Positions 22,039 through 32,271 of a stretch of 64,000 bases of DNA are shown piece by piece. The stretch spans positions 1 through 64,000 of the forward strand of contig NZ_JANLGI010000018.1 in NCBI RefSeq assembly GCF_024655635.1. The letters run 5' to 3'. The stretch's first letter is position 1, and every line of letters begins with the position of its first letter. The notes beneath the pieces were generated by a model. That model saw nothing but the letters and a program-made list of their open reading frames with translations. It ran no database searches and was not told where the DNA came from. The stretch is from Allobosea sp. 47.2.35. Its GTDB lineage: Bacteria; Pseudomonadota; Alphaproteobacteria; Rhizobiales; Beijerinckiaceae. Both the position numbers and the translations under genes were made by a program.

Positions 22039-25000
22039 TCACTCAGCGGCGGTCGCGGGGGCCGCTTCCGGGCGGCGCCAGCGCCGTACAAGGCGCACGA
22101 CCACGACATAAAGCAGCGGCACGAAGAACACGCCGATCACGGTCGCGGCGATCATGCCGCCCATCACGCCGATACCGATCGAGTTCTGGCTCCCCGATCC
22201 AGCGCCCGTGGCAACGGCCAAAGGCGTCACGCCCAGCACGAAGGCGAGCGAGGTCATCAGGATCGGCCGCAGGCGCTGGCGCGCCGCTTCCAGCGTCGCC
22301 TCGACGAGGCCCTTGCCCTTGGCTTCCTGCTCGATCGCGAACTCGACGATCAGGATCGCGTTCTTGGCCGCGAGGCCGATCGTCGTCAGCAGGCCGACCT
22401 TGAAATAGACGTCGTTGGTCTGGCCGAACAGCGTTGCCGCGAGCAGGGCGCCGAAGATGCCGATCGGCACCGAGAGCATGACGGCGAACGGGATCGCCCA
22501 GCTTTCATAGAGCGCCGCAAGGCAGAGGAAGACGACGAGCATCGAGATGGCGTAGAGCGCCACCGCCTGGCTGCCGGAGAGCCGCTCCTGGAAGGACAGG
22601 CCCGTCCATTCATGGCCGAAGCCGGTAGGCAGCTGCGTCATCAGCCGGTCGATTTCCTCCATCGCCGCGCCCGAGCTGACGCCGGCCGCGGCTGCGCCCT
22701 GCATCTGGACCGCCGACGCACCGTTATAGCGCTCCAGCCGCGGCGAGCCGTAGGTCCAGCGCCCGGAGGAGAAGGCCGAGAACGGCACCATCTCGCCGCC
22801 CTGGTTGCGGACATACCAGCGCCCGATATCGCCGGGCTGCATGCGGAAGGGCGCATCGGCCTGGACATAAACCGATTTCACCCGGCCGCGATCGATGAAG
22901 TCGTTGACATAGGCCGAGCCCCAGGCCGTCGACAGCGTGTTGTTGATCGCCGCCAGCGGCAAAGTGAGAGCGCTCGCCTTCTCCTGATCGATCTCGACGG
23001 CGTATTGCGGCGTATCCTCCTGCCCGTTCGGGCGCGTGCCGGTGAGCTGCTTGCTCTGCGCTGTGAGGCCGAGCAGCTGGTTGCGGACTTCCATCAGGCG
23101 CGTATGGCCGGCGCCTGCGATATCCTGCAGGTAGAAATCGAAGCCTGCCGTATTGCCGAAGCCCTGGATCGCCGGCGGAGCCAGCGCGTAGACCGTGCCG
23201 TCCTTGATCCCGCGGAAGGCCCCCATGGCGCGGCCCGCGATCGCCTGCGCCGTCGCCTGCTTGCCGACGCGCTCGGCGAAGGGCTTCAGGCGCACGAAGG
23301 CGAGGCCGACGTTCTGGCCTTGGCCGCCGAAGCCGAAGCCGGCGACGGTCAGCACGCCCTCGACGAGGTCCTTCTCCTTTTCGAGATAGTGCTTCTGCAC
23401 CTGATCGAGCACGCGCAGCGTCCGGTCCTGCGTCGCGCCGACGGGTAATTGCACGCTGGTCAGAAGGATGCCCTGGTCCTCGTCCGGCAGGAAGGAGGAG
23501 GGCATACGGGCGAAGAGCCAGGCCATGCCGCCGCCGATCAGCAGGAACACCATCAGGAAGCGCATCGGCCGCGCGATCATCGCGGCAACGCCGGAGCGAT
23601 AGCCGTTGGTCGTGCGCTCGAAATTGCGGTTGAACCAGCCGAAGAAGCCCTTGCGCGGGCCGTGGTCGCCGACGGGCTTCAGCAGCGTCGCGCAGAGCGC
23701 CGGGGTCAGCACCAGCGCGACGACGACGGAGAGCGCCATCGCGGTCACGATCGTCACCGAGAACTGTCGGTAGATCACGCCGACCGAGCCGCCGAAGAAG
23801 GCCATCGGCACGAACACGGCCGATAGCACGGTGGCGATGCCGACCAGCGCGCCGGTGATCTCGCCCATCGACTTGATCGTCGCTTCCTTGGGCGAGAGCT
23901 TCTCCTCCTGCATCACGCGCTCGACATTTTCGACCACGACGATGGCGTCGTCGACGAGAAGACCGATGGCAAGCACCATCGCGAACATGGTCAGCGTGTT
24001 GATCGAATAGCCAGCGAGCGCCAGCACGCCGAAGGTGCCGAGCAGCACGACAGGCACCGCCAGCATCGGGATGAACGTCGCGCGCAGGTTCTGCAGGAAG
24101 ACATACATCACGATGAAGACGAGAATGATCGCCTCGAACAGCGTGTGCACGACCTTCTCGATCGAGAGCGTCACGAAGGGCGTGGTGTCGTAGGGGTAGG
24201 TGACCTCGACGCCTTCCGGCAGCGTCTGCTTCAGCCGCTCGATCGTCGCGGTCACCGCCTTGGCGGTATCGATCGCGTTGGCGCCGGTGGCGAGGCTGAC
24301 GGCGAGGCCAGTCGTCGGCTTGCCGTTGTAGAACGAGACGGTGTCGTAGCTCTTGGCGCCGAGCTCGACGCGGGCGACGTCGTTCAGGCGCACGATCGAG
24401 CCCGACGAGCCGCTCTTGAGGATGATGTTCTCGAACTGCTGCACCGTCTGGAGCCGCGAGAGCGCGGTCACGGTGGCGTTGAGCTGCTGGCCGCGGACCT
24501 GGGGCAGGCCGCCGAGCTGGCCGGCCGACACTTGCGTGTTCTGCGCCTCGATCGCAGCAGCGATATCGGCCGGCATCAGTGCATATTTCCGCAGCTTGTC
24601 CGGGTCGAGCCAGATGCGCATGGCGTAGCCGGCGCCGAAGAGCTGGGTCGTGCCGACGCCTTCGACGCGCTTCAGCGTGTCGTTGAGCGTCGAGTCAACA
24701 TAGTCGGCGAGGTCGGTGGTCGACATCCGCCCGTCCTTCGAGACGAAGGCGACGACCATCAGGAAGCCGGTGGAGGCCTTGGCGACCGAGATGCCGGTGC
24801 TCTGCACCACGGCCGGGAGCTGGCGCGTCACGAGCTGCAGCTTGTTCTGCACCTGCATCTGCGCGACGTCGGGATCGGCCTGGCTGTTGAAGGTCAGGGT
24901 GATCTGGGCGTTGCCGGTCGAGGTCGATGTCGCCGTCATGTATTGCAGGTTGTCGAGGCCGGTCATGCCCTGCTCGATGACCTTGGTCACCGAATTCTCG

Positions 25001-25170
25001 ACGGTCTGCGCGTCGGCGCCGGGATAATTGGCGCTGATCTGGACGGTCGTCGGCGCGATCTGCGGATATTGCGAGATCGGCAGCGTGCGCAGGGCCAGAA
25101 GCCCCGCCAGCATGATGACGATGGCGATGACCCAGGCGAAGATCGGGCGTTCGATGAAGAAGCGCGACAT
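22039..25170 (-). CDS. RND efflux pump inner-membrane transporter (HAE1/AcrB family)
   Basis: 1043 residues, the family's usual length. It has an N-terminal helix ([20 protein letters not shown]), a porter domain, helices 2-6 with the proton-relay aspartates in [19 protein letters not shown], a second porter domain, and the relay lysine in [15 protein letters not shown]. It exports hydrophobic and amphiphilic compounds using the proton gradient, in complex with the adaptor encoded 4 nt upstream and a TolC-type channel, which is not encoded nearby. The substrate is unpredictable from sequence. Confidence 0.95.
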   Translation of the reverse strand: MSRFFIERPIFAWVIAIVIMLAGLLALRTLPISQYPQIAPTTVQISANYPGADAQTVENSVTKVIEQGMTGLDNLQYMTATSTSTGNAQITLTFNSQADPDVAQMQVQNKLQLVTRQLPAVVQSTGISVAKASTGFLMVVAFVSKDGRMSTTDLADYVDSTLNDTLKRVEGVGTTQLFGAGYAMRIWLDPDKLRKYALMPADIAAAIEAQNTQVSAGQLGGLPQVRGQQLNATVTALSRLQTVQQFENIILKSGSSGSIVRLNDVARVELGAKSYDTVSFYNGKPTTGLAVSLATGANAIDTAKAVTATIERLKQTLPEGVEVTYPYDTTPFVTLSIEKVVHTLFEAIILVFIVMYVFLQNLRATFIPMLAVPVVLLGTFGVLALAGYSINTLTMFAMVLAIGLLVDDAIVVVENVERVMQEEKLSPKEATIKSMGEITGALVGIATVLSAVFVPMAFFGGSVGVIYRQFSVTIVTAMALSVVVALVLTPALCATLLKPVGDHGPRKGFFGWFNRNFERTTNGYRSGVAAMIARPMRFLMVFLLIGGGMAWLFARMPSSFLPDEDQGILLTSVQLPVGATQDRTLRVLDQVQKHYLEKEKDLVEGVLTVAGFGFGGQGQNVGLAFVRLKPFAERVGKQATAQAIAGRAMGAFRGIKDGTVYALAPPAIQGFGNTAGFDFYLQDIAGAGHTRLMEVRNQLLGLTAQSKQLTGTRPNGQEDTPQYAVEIDQEKASALTLPLAAINNTLSTAWGSAYVNDFIDRGRVKSVYVQADAPFRMQPGDIGRWYVRNQGGEMVPFSAFSSGRWTYGSPRLERYNGASAVQMQGAAAAGVSSGAAMEEIDRLMTQLPTGFGHEWTGLSFQERLSGSQAVALYAISMLVVFLCLAALYESWAIPFAVMLSVPIGIFGALLAATLFGQTNDVYFKVGLLTTIGLAAKNAILIVEFAIEQEAKGKGLVEATLEAARQRLRPILMTSLAFVLGVTPLAVATGAGSGSQNSIGIGVMGGMIAATVIGVFFVPLLYVVVVRLVRRWRRPEAAPATAAE

Positions 25171-25174
25171 GGCG

Positions 25175-26398
25175 TCAGTTCTTCGCCGTGTTGCCGGCGG
25201 CGGGCAGCTCGGCCCGGCGATTGGCGGATTTGAGCTCGCCGGTAGCCTCGTCGACGCTGACCTCGTTCACGGTCACGGTCTGGCCCGGGCGCACGAGCTG
25301 CCCGCCCTCGACGATGATGCGCTCGCCATCCTTGACGCCGCTATCGACCAGCCAGTTGTTGCCGATATTGCGGCGGGTGGCGAGCACGCGCTCCTCGACC
25401 TTGCCCTCGGCCGAGACGAACTTCGCGGTCGCCTCGCCCTTGGTGTTGCGGCCGACCGCGCGCTGCGGCAGCAGGAAACTGTTCTCGGCGATGCCTTCCT
25501 GGATCACCGCGCGGACGAACATGCCCGGCAGCAGAATCCGCTCCGGATTGGGGAACTCGGCGCGGACCGTGAAGGTGCCGGTGGTCTCGTCGATATTGGC
25601 CTCGGCGAATTCGAGCTTGCCGGACTGCGCATAGGCATCGCCGGTGTCGAGCTTGAGCTTCACCGCGACATTGGGACCCGTGAACTTTAGCCGGCCGGAG
25701 GCGATGTCGTTGCGGAATTTCAGCAGGTTGGTGCTCGACTGGGTGACATCGACATTGATCGGATCGAGCTTGCGGATCGTCGTCAGGATCGCCGCCTGGT
25801 TGGCGGTGACGAGTGCGCCCTGCGTCAGGGCCGACTTGTCGATGCGCCCATCGATCGGCGCAGTCACCTTCGTGTAGGCGAGGTTGATTTTGGCCGTCTC
25901 GACATTGGCCTTGGCGGCGGCGACATCGGCCTGGGCCTGGCCGAGCGTCGCAGCGGCGTCGTCAGCGTCCTGCTTGCTGCCGGCATTGCGCTGGAGCAAT
26001 TCGCGATAGCGATCGGCCCGCACCTGCGCGTTGGCGACGGCGGCCTCGGCCTTGTGCTGGGCGGCCAGCGCGCTGTCGAGCGCGGCCTGATAGGGCGCCG
26101 GGTCGATCTCGTAGAGCACGTCGCCGGCCTTGACCTCGCTGCCCTCGCGATAGAGCCGCGCCTTGATGATACCGCTGACCTGCGGCCTGATCTCGGCCGT
26201 GAGGCTTGCCGAGACGCGGCCCGGCAGCTCGGCCGTGATCGCGACCGGCTGCGGATGCAGCGTGACGACACTGACCTGCAACTGCGGCTGCGGCGGAGGC
26301 GCCGCCTTATCCGAATTGCAGGCCGCCAACGCGGCCGCAAGGAGGAGGGCGCCCGGCAAGGCATAACGGGATGACGACGGGGCGCGCTCGGCCAGCAT
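25175..26398 (-). CDS. RND efflux periplasmic adaptor subunit (AcrA/MexA family), lipoprotein
   Basis: 407 residues from the ATG at 26396-26398. A lipoprotein signal with lipobox LAAALAAC predicts acylation at about Cys27. The protein shows barrel-sandwich ([20 protein letters not shown]), a coiled-coil hairpin (about residues 95-165) and beta-barrel domains ([20 protein letters not shown]). It bridges the RND transporter to the outer-membrane channel. The upstream extension of the frame crosses the regulatory region and the TetR start and is not coding. Confidence 0.93.
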   Translation of the reverse strand: MLAERAPSSSRYALPGALLLAAALAACNSDKAAPPPQPQLQVSVVTLHPQPVAITAELPGRVSASLTAEIRPQVSGIIKARLYREGSEVKAGDVLYEIDPAPYQAALDSALAAQHKAEAAVANAQVRADRYRELLQRNAGSKQDADDAAATLGQAQADVAAAKANVETAKINLAYTKVTAPIDGRIDKSALTQGALVTANQAAILTTIRKLDPINVDVTQSSTNLLKFRNDIASGRLKFTGPNVAVKLKLDTGDAYAQSGKLEFAEANIDETTGTFTVRAEFPNPERILLPGMFVRAVIQEGIAENSFLLPQRAVGRNTKGEATAKFVSAEGKVEERVLATRRNIGNNWLVDSGVKDGERIIVEGGQLVRPGQTVTVNEVSVDEATGELKSANRRAELPAAGNTAKN

Positions 26399-26414
26399 GC
26401 AGGCTCTCTTTTCG

Positions 26415-26430
26415 GAAACTGAAGAGTTTC
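26415..26430. promoter_or_regulatory. Candidate TetR operator palindrome
   Basis: GAAACT (26415-26420) and AGTTTC (26425-26430) form a perfect inverted repeat with a 4-nt spacer. It lies in the 77-nt gap between the divergent adaptor and TetR genes, 17-32 bases from the adaptor start codon. Position suggests autoregulated repression of both transcripts; the protein-DNA assignment is inference. Confidence 0.5.
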
Positions 26431-26475
26431 TTATCTCTTGATTTCTCTGCCTGTCAAATTCAAGAATGCGGCACG

Positions 26476-27153
26476 ATGACGGGCGCGACGATGACAAGCG
26501 ATAAAAATGGCGAGATCGAAGGGCGGCAGGCCCGCTCACGCGGGCGGCCAAAGACCCGGTCGGATGAGGCCGAACGGCAGCGGATCGTGCGCACGGCGCG
26601 CGAGCTGTTTCTCGACGTCGGCTACGGCGGCTCCACGATGGACGCAGTGGCGGCGCGCTGCGGCGTCTCCAAGCGCACGCTCTATCAGCTGTTCCCGGCC
26701 AAGACCGACCTGTTTCGCGCGATGATGGCCGATCACCGGCGTTCGATGCTGGCCCTGCCGCGTCCGGAAGGCGAGGATTTGCCCTTGTTGGAGGTGCTCG
26801 CCGCGATCTTCCGCCTCGACATCGATGAAATCGACAACCACGAGCGCCTGGCCTTCATCAGGCTTGTTCTCGCCGATTCGGACCGCTTCAGCGAGATCGG
26901 AGAGTTGATCGTGCAGGAGGGAGCCGAGCCCGCGCGCCGCCTTCTCGAAGACTGGCTTTCAGCTCAGCAGGTGCGCGGCGCGCTCCGTGCCTTTCCGGCG
27001 GATGCGCTGGCGCGCATGCTGATGGACATGATCTTCTCGGTGCTGATCAAGCGCTTTCCGGGAGACCGGCTGCTGACTGTCGAGGACCGCGCCCGGCACG
27101 CACGACTGTGCCTTGAGGTGTTTCTGGAGGGCGCGGCGGCAAAGGTTGGGTGA
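26476..27153 (+). CDS. TetR/AcrR family transcriptional regulator
   Basis: 225 residues from the ATG at 26476; another ATG is five codons later. The N-terminal helix-turn-helix is classic (RIVRTARELFLDVGYGGSTM, AVAARCGVSKRTLYQLFPAK). The C-terminal ligand domain is AefR-like. It is divergent from the RND efflux operon and most likely represses it until a pump substrate binds, the usual arrangement for AcrR/TtgR-type pairs. Confidence 0.92.
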   Translation: MTGATMTSDKNGEIEGRQARSRGRPKTRSDEAERQRIVRTARELFLDVGYGGSTMDAVAARCGVSKRTLYQLFPAKTDLFRAMMADHRRSMLALPRPEGEDLPLLEVLAAIFRLDIDEIDNHERLAFIRLVLADSDRFSEIGELIVQEGAEPARRLLEDWLSAQQVRGALRAFPADALARMLMDMIFSVLIKRFPGDRLLTVEDRARHARLCLEVFLEGAAAKVG

Positions 27154-27246
27154 ACGGAGCAAATCGACTGCCGACAAGGGCACGCAGAAACATGTGCCTA
27201 AATCGGTTTCAAAATGACGACATCGGGTTTGCCGGGCCACAAGAAG

Positions 27247-27320
27247 TGGCTGGGGGACTAGGATTCGAACCTAGACAACCAGAGTCAGAGTCTGGGGTCC
27301 TACCGTTAGACGATCCCCCA
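27247..27320 (-). tRNA. tRNA-Gln (anticodon CTG)
   Basis: The minus strand folds into a full cloverleaf: acceptor TGGGGGA paired with TCCCCCA, an anticodon stem CCAGA/TCTGG around loop CTCTGAC (anticodon CTG, reads CAG), T-arm with GGTTCGAATCC, discriminator G and an encoded CCA. The total is 74 nt. It lies between the TetR gene and an M20 peptidase gene, with no integrase or duplication around it. Confidence 0.97.
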
Positions 27321-27564
27321 ACGACAGGGCGCTTGGTGCCGCGCCGCGTTGGTGAGCCGGGGTCTAATCAATGCGATCCGGCTTGGCAAGAGCAGAATTC
27401 ACCGTCGATGAGAAACGCTTCACAGAAACGACGTCAGCACCGTTCACGGGGCACAACTCCGCTCGCTTTCGTTCGTGCCATGAATATCGGTTGCGCTGCC
27501 GATCTGCGTAGGGCGCATGCAGCTCGCCTTGCGCGGCACCGCCCTCTTCGGAGAACATCACAGC

Positions 27565-28677
27565 ATGAATCAGCAAGAAGCCGCCGCCGCGCTCTCCGTC
27601 TGGGTTGCGCTTGAAAGTCCCACCAGCCATGCCGCCGGGCTGAATGGCATGATGGACCTCGTCCAGAAGGAGGTCGCGGGGCTGCCGATCGCGGTCGAGC
27701 GCATTCCCGGCCGCGACGGGCTCGGCGATATGGTCATGCTGCGTGCCGGGCTCGACAATGGCCAGCACGCCGTCGCCGTGATGTCGCATCTCGATACCGT
27801 GCATCCGGTCGGCACCAGTTCCAAGGAACTGCCTGTCAGAATCGAGGGCGACCGACTCTATGGCCCCGGCGTCTACGACATGAAGGGCGGTGCCTGGCTC
27901 GCCCTGCAAGCCTTCAAGCAGGTCGCTGTGGCCGGCTCGGCCAAGCGGCCGATGGTCTTCCTGTTCACGCCGGACGAGGAGATCGGCTCGCCGACCAGCC
28001 GCGCGCTGATCGAGGAGATCGGCAAGGGATCGAAGGCCGTGCTCGTCACCGAGCCGGCGCGGCAGGGCGGCAAGATCGTGACCGCGCGCAAGGGTGTCGG
28101 CCGCTTCGACGTCCGGTTGGAAGGCCGGCCGGCCCATGCCGGTTCGAAGCATGCCGACGGGCGCAGCGCCATCCGCGAGGCGGCGCACCAGATCCTCGCG
28201 ATCGAGGGCATGACGGATTATGCGCGCGGCATCACCACCAGCGTCGCGCTGATCGGCGGCGGCACGGCGGCGAACGTCATCCCGCAGCATGCCTGGTTCA
28301 GCGTCGATTGCCGCGTGACCACGCTTGCCGACGGCACGATGATGGAGAACCGCATCCTCAGCCTGAAGCCGCATGATCCCGATGTTGCCTTGCGCATCAC
28401 CGGCGGCATGAACCGGCCGCCCTATGAGAAGTCGGCGGAGGTCGCCGCCTTGTTCGAACTGGCGCGCAACGTCGCCGCCGATGTCGGCTTCGACCTGCAG
28501 GATTGCCCGATGACCGGCGGCGGTTCGGACGGCAATTTCACCGCGGCGCTCGGCGTGCCCACCCTCGACGGCCTCGGCATCGACGGCGACGGCGCGCATA
28601 CGCTGCAGGAATACGGGCTGATCTCGTCGATCGCGCCGCGCCAGGCGCTGATGAAGGGCCTGCTGGAGACGATCTGA
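27565..28677 (+). CDS. M20 family metallopeptidase (glutamate carboxypeptidase-like)
   Basis: 370 residues from the ATG at 27565 with GGAGAA upstream. The co-catalytic zinc site is visible in order: SHLDTVHP (His, Asp), GVYDMKGG (bridging Asp), TPDEEIGS (catalytic Glu and ligand Glu), VTEPA (Glu) and GDGAHTLQEY (His). This matches carboxypeptidase G2-type enzymes that cleave C-terminal glutamate or similar amide bonds. No signal peptide is obvious, so it is probably cytoplasmic. It stands alone and ends in a bidirectional terminator. Confidence 0.9.
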   Translation: MNQQEAAAALSVWVALESPTSHAAGLNGMMDLVQKEVAGLPIAVERIPGRDGLGDMVMLRAGLDNGQHAVAVMSHLDTVHPVGTSSKELPVRIEGDRLYGPGVYDMKGGAWLALQAFKQVAVAGSAKRPMVFLFTPDEEIGSPTSRALIEEIGKGSKAVLVTEPARQGGKIVTARKGVGRFDVRLEGRPAHAGSKHADGRSAIREAAHQILAIEGMTDYARGITTSVALIGGGTAANVIPQHAWFSVDCRVTTLADGTMMENRILSLKPHDPDVALRITGGMNRPPYEKSAEVAALFELARNVAADVGFDLQDCPMTGGGSDGNFTAALGVPTLDGLGIDGDGAHTLQEYGLISSIAPRQALMKGLLETI

Positions 28678-28708
28678 GAGCGGGCTGCTCCTCTCAGCAG
28701 CAGACAAG

Positions 28709-28740
28709 AAAAAAGCCCCTCGCATCGCGAGGGGCTTTTT
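28709..28740. terminator. Bidirectional rho-independent terminator
   Basis: GCCCCTCGC (28715-28723) and GCGAGGGGC (28727-28735) flank a 3-nt loop, with an A-run before and TTTTT after. It serves the M20 peptidase gene (plus) and the convergent accC (minus). Confidence 0.93.
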
Positions 28741-28762
28741 CATATCGGGAGTTGCCGAAGCC

Positions 28763-30124
28763 TCAGGCTTCCGGCTCGCCCATGCCGCCGGCAGCGAGGA
28801 ATTTCTCGAGCCAGTGGATGTTGTAGTCGCCGTTGAGGATGTCCGGGTTGCGCACCAACGTGCGGAACAGCGGCAGCGTCGTGTCGACGCCGTCGACGAC
28901 GAACTCGTCAAGCGAGCGGCGCAGGCGCATCAGGCATTCGTCGCGGTTGCGGCCATGGACGATCAGCTTGCCGACGAGCGAGTCGTAATGCGGCGGGATC
29001 GAATAGCCCTGATAGGCCGCCGAATCGACGCGCACGCCAAGGCCGCCCGGGGTGTGGAACGAGGCGATCTTGCCGGGCGAGGGACGGAAGGTCGCATGAT
29101 GCTCGGCATTGACCCGGCACTCGATGGCATGACCCTCGATGACGATGTCGGACTGCTTGAGCGAGAGCGGGGCGCCCGCGGCGATGCGGATCTGCTCGTT
29201 AACGAGGTCGATCCCCGTAATCATCTCGGTCACGGGATGCTCGACCTGGATGCGGGTATTCATCTCGATGAAGTAGAACTCGCCGTCCTCGTAGAGGAAT
29301 TCGATCGTGCCGGCGCCGCGATATTGCAGCTCGCGCATCGCCTTGGCGCAGATCTCGCCGATCCGGTCGCGCTCGCCGGCGTTCAGCGCGGGCGAGGGGC
29401 CTTCCTCCCAGACCTTCTGGTGGCGGCGCTGCAAGGAGCAGTCGCGCTCGCCGAGATGGATGGCGTTGCCGCGGCCGTCGCCCAGCACCTGGATCTCGAT
29501 ATGGCGCGGCTTCTCGAGATACTTCTCGATATAGACCGCGTCGTCGCCGAAATTGGCCTTGGCCTCGCTGCGGGCGGTGGCGAGCAGGACGGCGATCTCG
29601 TCCTCGGTGCGAACCACCTTCATGCCCTTGCCGCCGCCGCCTGAGGCGGCCTTGATGATCACGGGCAGGCCGATCTCGCGAATGATGCGCAGCGCCTCGG
29701 CCTCGTCGGCGACGCCGCCTTCGGAGCCCGGCACGCAGGGGATGCCGAGGCGCTTCGCGGTGCGCTTGGCCTCGATCTTGTCGCCCATCGAGCGGATATG
29801 CTCGGCCTTGGGGCCGATGAAGGTGATGTTGTGCCGGTCCAGGATGTCGGCGAAGCGGGCGTTCTCGGAGAGAAAGCCGTAACCGGGATGGACCGCATCG
29901 GCGCCGGTGATCTCGCAAGCCGCGATCAGGGCGGGGATGTTGAGATAGCTCTCGCGGGCCGGCGGCGGCCCGATGCAGACGCTCTCGTCGGCGAGGCGCA
30001 CATGCATGGCGTTGGCGTCGGCCGTGGAATGCACCGCGACGGTCGCGATGCCGAGCTCCTTGGCGGCGCGCAGCACGCGCAGCGCGATCTCTCCACGATT
30101 GGCGATCAGGATCTTGTCGAACAT
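28763..30124 (-). CDS. accC: Acetyl-CoA carboxylase, biotin carboxylase subunit
   Basis: Carboxylates biotin on the carrier protein using ATP and bicarbonate, the first half of malonyl-CoA synthesis. 453 residues, from the ATG in [21 protein letters not shown]-grasp motifs [14 protein letters not shown] and [17 protein letters not shown], and the catalytic stretch [20 protein letters not shown], are intact. It follows accB by 41 nt in a clear operon. Confidence 0.98.
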   Translation of the reverse strand: MFDKILIANRGEIALRVLRAAKELGIATVAVHSTADANAMHVRLADESVCIGPPPARESYLNIPALIAACEITGADAVHPGYGFLSENARFADILDRHNITFIGPKAEHIRSMGDKIEAKRTAKRLGIPCVPGSEGGVADEAEALRIIREIGLPVIIKAASGGGGKGMKVVRTEDEIAVLLATARSEAKANFGDDAVYIEKYLEKPRHIEIQVLGDGRGNAIHLGERDCSLQRRHQKVWEEGPSPALNAGERDRIGEICAKAMRELQYRGAGTIEFLYEDGEFYFIEMNTRIQVEHPVTEMITGIDLVNEQIRIAAGAPLSLKQSDIVIEGHAIECRVNAEHHATFRPSPGKIASFHTPGGLGVRVDSAAYQGYSIPPHYDSLVGKLIVHGRNRDECLMRLRRSLDEFVVDGVDTTLPLFRTLVRNPDILNGDYNIHWLEKFLAAGGMGEPEA

Positions 30125-30165
30125 CTTGAAACCCAAATCGGACCCGGCGGCGCGCGGCGCCACGC

Positions 30166-30630
30166 TCACTCGATCACCAGCAGCGGCTCGCCGTATTCGA
30201 CCGGCTGGCCGTCCTCGACCATGATGGCCGTGACCTTGCCGGCGCGGGGCGCGACGATGTCATTGAAGGTCTTCATCGCCTCGACGAGGAGGATGCGCTC
30301 ACCCTGCTTCACGATGCTGCCGATCTCGACGAAGGGTTTGGCATCGGGCGAGGGGCGGCGATAGGCGGTGCCGACCATCGGGGAGGGCACGGCGCCGGGA
30401 TGGGCGGCGGTCGGCTTGGCATCGGCGGGCGCCACGGCAACGGCAGCGCCCGGAGCCGGCATCGCGACCATCGGGGCTGCGGCGGGGACCTGGACGGTCG
30501 TCGAGATGTTGCGGGCGACGCGGACGCGCAGATCGCCCTTCTCGACCTCGATCTCGGTGAGATCGGTCTGGTTCAGCAGCTCTGCGAGCTCGCGGACAAG
30601 TTCGGGGTCGATCGGGCTCTTGGTCGCCAT
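30166..30630 (-). CDS. accB: Acetyl-CoA carboxylase biotin carboxyl carrier protein
   Basis: 154 residues from the ATG at 30628-30630. The layout is a short N-terminal helix region, an Ala/Pro linker (about 48-85) and the biotinyl domain with the target Lys120 in [10 protein letters not shown]. It carries carboxybiotin between AccC and the carboxyltransferase. It sits between aroQ (72 nt upstream) and accC, all on the minus strand. Confidence 0.97.
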   Translation of the reverse strand: MATKSPIDPELVRELAELLNQTDLTEIEVEKGDLRVRVARNISTTVQVPAAAPMVAMPAPGAAVAVAPADAKPTAAHPGAVPSPMVGTAYRRPSPDAKPFVEIGSIVKQGERILLVEAMKTFNDIVAPRAGKVTAIMVEDGQPVEYGEPLLVIE

Positions 30631-30702
30631 GGCGGGTATCACCGTCTTCTTCGGATATTCGGATGGAGGCGACGATTGGGCCGCGCTCCCGTTCAAACAG
30701 GT

Positions 30703-31158
30703 TCAGGCGGCCTTCGCCGCCCGCTTTTCCAGCAGCGGCACGATCGCGTCGAGAGCGAGATCATAGCTCGCGACGCCGAAGCCGCAGATCACGCCGACGC
30801 AGACCGGCGCCATGTAGGAATGGTGCCGGAATTCCTCGCGTGCATGTACGTTGGAGATATGGACCTCGATCGCCAGCGCATCGACGCCCTTAATCGCGTC
30901 GCGCAAGGCCACCGAGGTATGGGTATAGGCGCCCGCATTGATGATGACGCCGGCACCGGCAAGGCCCGCCTGCTGGATGAAGGTGACGAGCTCGCCCTCG
31001 AAATTGGTCTGGCGGAAGGTGAGATCGACGCCAGCAACCTCGGCCTTGCGGCGCAGGCGTTCCTCGACGCCGGCCAGCGTGACCGCGCCATAGGTTCCGG
31101 GCTCGCGGGTTCCGAGCAGGTTGAGATTGGGTCCGTTCAGGACGTGGACGGCGACCAT
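30703..31158 (-). CDS. aroQ: Type II 3-dehydroquinate dehydratase
   Basis: Dehydrates 3-dehydroquinate to 3-dehydroshikimate in the shikimate pathway. 151 residues, normal for the dodecameric type II enzyme. Motifs: VLNGPNLNLLGTREPGTYG (catalytic Tyr and Arg region), INAGAYTHTSVALRDA and EVHISNVHAREEFRHHS (catalytic His). The ATG at 31156-31158 matches the family N-terminus; an in-frame GTG is seven codons earlier. It heads the aroQ-accB-accC run. Confidence 0.97.
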   Translation of the reverse strand: MVAVHVLNGPNLNLLGTREPGTYGAVTLAGVEERLRRKAEVAGVDLTFRQTNFEGELVTFIQQAGLAGAGVIINAGAYTHTSVALRDAIKGVDALAIEVHISNVHAREEFRHHSYMAPVCVGVICGFGVASYDLALDAIVPLLEKRAAKAA

Positions 31159-31218
31159 CGAAGGCGTTGATTCCGGCACCGCGCGCGGGCGGCAGGAGCC
31201 GCCCTCATAAACGTTGAA

Positions 31219-31253
31219 GGCCGGCAGGGGAAGCCTGAAGCTCCCTGCCGGCC
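31219..31253. repeat. 11-bp inverted repeat between dsbA-like gene and aroQ
   Basis: GGCCGGCAGGG (31219-31229) pairs with CCCTGCCGGCC (31243-31253). In minus-strand transcripts it forms a stable stem between the DsbA-like gene and aroQ. There is no T-run, so it may be a processing or attenuation structure rather than a terminator. Confidence 0.5.
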
Positions 31254-31278
31254 CTGCGGATCGTGTTGAAACGACGGT

Positions 31279-32085
31279 TCAGCCGGCGCAGTCGGTCTTG
31301 CCGCAGCGGCGCACCGAATCGATCTTCTGCTTGAGGGCGGCCTGGCCGACCGCGCCGAAGACGATCTCGTCGCCGATGATGAAGGCGGGCGTGCCGGTGA
31401 GGCCGAGACGGTCGCCGAGCGCGACGGTGTCCTCGATCGCGGCCTTCGTGGCGGGCGCCTCCATGTCCTTCTTCAGCTGCGCGACGTCGGCGCCGGCCTC
31501 CTTGGCGATGTCGAGCGCCTTGGCGGCGTTGATCTTGCCCTTCACGGCCATCAGCTTGTTGTGGAACTCGAAATATTTCGGGCCCTGGAGCTGGTTCTTG
31601 GCGGCGATCGCGACGCGGCTGGCCTCGACCGAATCAGGTCCGAGGATCGGGAAGTCCTTGAGCACGACGCGCAGCTTCGGGTCGGCCTTGGAGAGCGCGG
31701 TCACGTCCTCCATCGCCCTTTTGCAGTAGCCGCAATTGTAATCCATGAACTCGACGAGGGTGATGTCGCCCTCGGGGTTGCCTATGATGACCGAGGTCGC
31801 GGGATCGGTGATGCGGGCCTTCTCGGCCGCTACCGCGTTGCGCTGGGCATCGGCCTGGGCGACCGTGTTGCGGCGCTCCAGCTCGATCAGGGCGTCCTGG
31901 ATGATCTCGGGATTCTTCAGGATCGTCTCGCGGATCAGGTCGGTCACCGCCTTGCGCTGCTCGGGCGAGAGCGACTGGCCCTGCGCCATGGCCGGCGCGG
32001 CGGAGGCCGCGAGCCACAGGCTCAGCGCGACGGCGGCAGGCCGCAGGCAGGCGCGCGCCAGGCTGGTGAGGGTCGGGAAAGCCAT
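31279..32085 (-). CDS. DsbA-family thiol:disulfide oxidoreductase (ScsC-like)
   Basis: 268 residues with a signal peptide (about 1-34, ending APAMAQG). A helical N-terminal segment (PEQRKAVTDLIRETILKNPE) resembles the ScsC oligomerisation region. The thioredoxin-fold domain then has the active site Cys118-Gly-Tyr-Cys121 in FMDYNCGYCKRA and the cis-Pro loop GLTGTPAFIIGD. It is a periplasmic disulfide oxidase or isomerase; CGYC and the N-terminal extension favour an isomerase-like role. It is 120 nt upstream of aroQ on the same strand. Confidence 0.92.
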   Translation of the reverse strand: MAFPTLTSLARACLRPAAVALSLWLAASAAPAMAQGQSLSPEQRKAVTDLIRETILKNPEIIQDALIELERRNTVAQADAQRNAVAAEKARITDPATSVIIGNPEGDITLVEFMDYNCGYCKRAMEDVTALSKADPKLRVVLKDFPILGPDSVEASRVAIAAKNQLQGPKYFEFHNKLMAVKGKINAAKALDIAKEAGADVAQLKKDMEAPATKAAIEDTVALGDRLGLTGTPAFIIGDEIVFGAVGQAALKQKIDSVRRCGKTDCAG

Positions 32086-32271
32086 CTCGTCATCCTTTTC
32101 AAAGCCGCCGGGCGGTAAACCGCGACCGAAGCAGCGCTTCCAGCCGCGAGCTTGTGGGTGTTCGGGGGGAGAAGGTCAAATCACAGCTCTGCCACCGGAT
32201 GCGGCCGATGGTTGCAGGCCGCCACAGGCTCGGCTACGCGAGCGGGCCTCTTCGCGAAACCGGACAAGCCG

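Noticed and set aside
21586..25233. Several long plus-strand frames opposite the RND pump
   Set aside because: All are mirror frames of the AcrB-like gene with Arg/Ala/Asp-biased composition.
27247..27320. tRNA-Gln as an integration site for a mobile element
   Set aside because: No integrase, no direct repeat of the tRNA 3' end and no change in gene character on either side.
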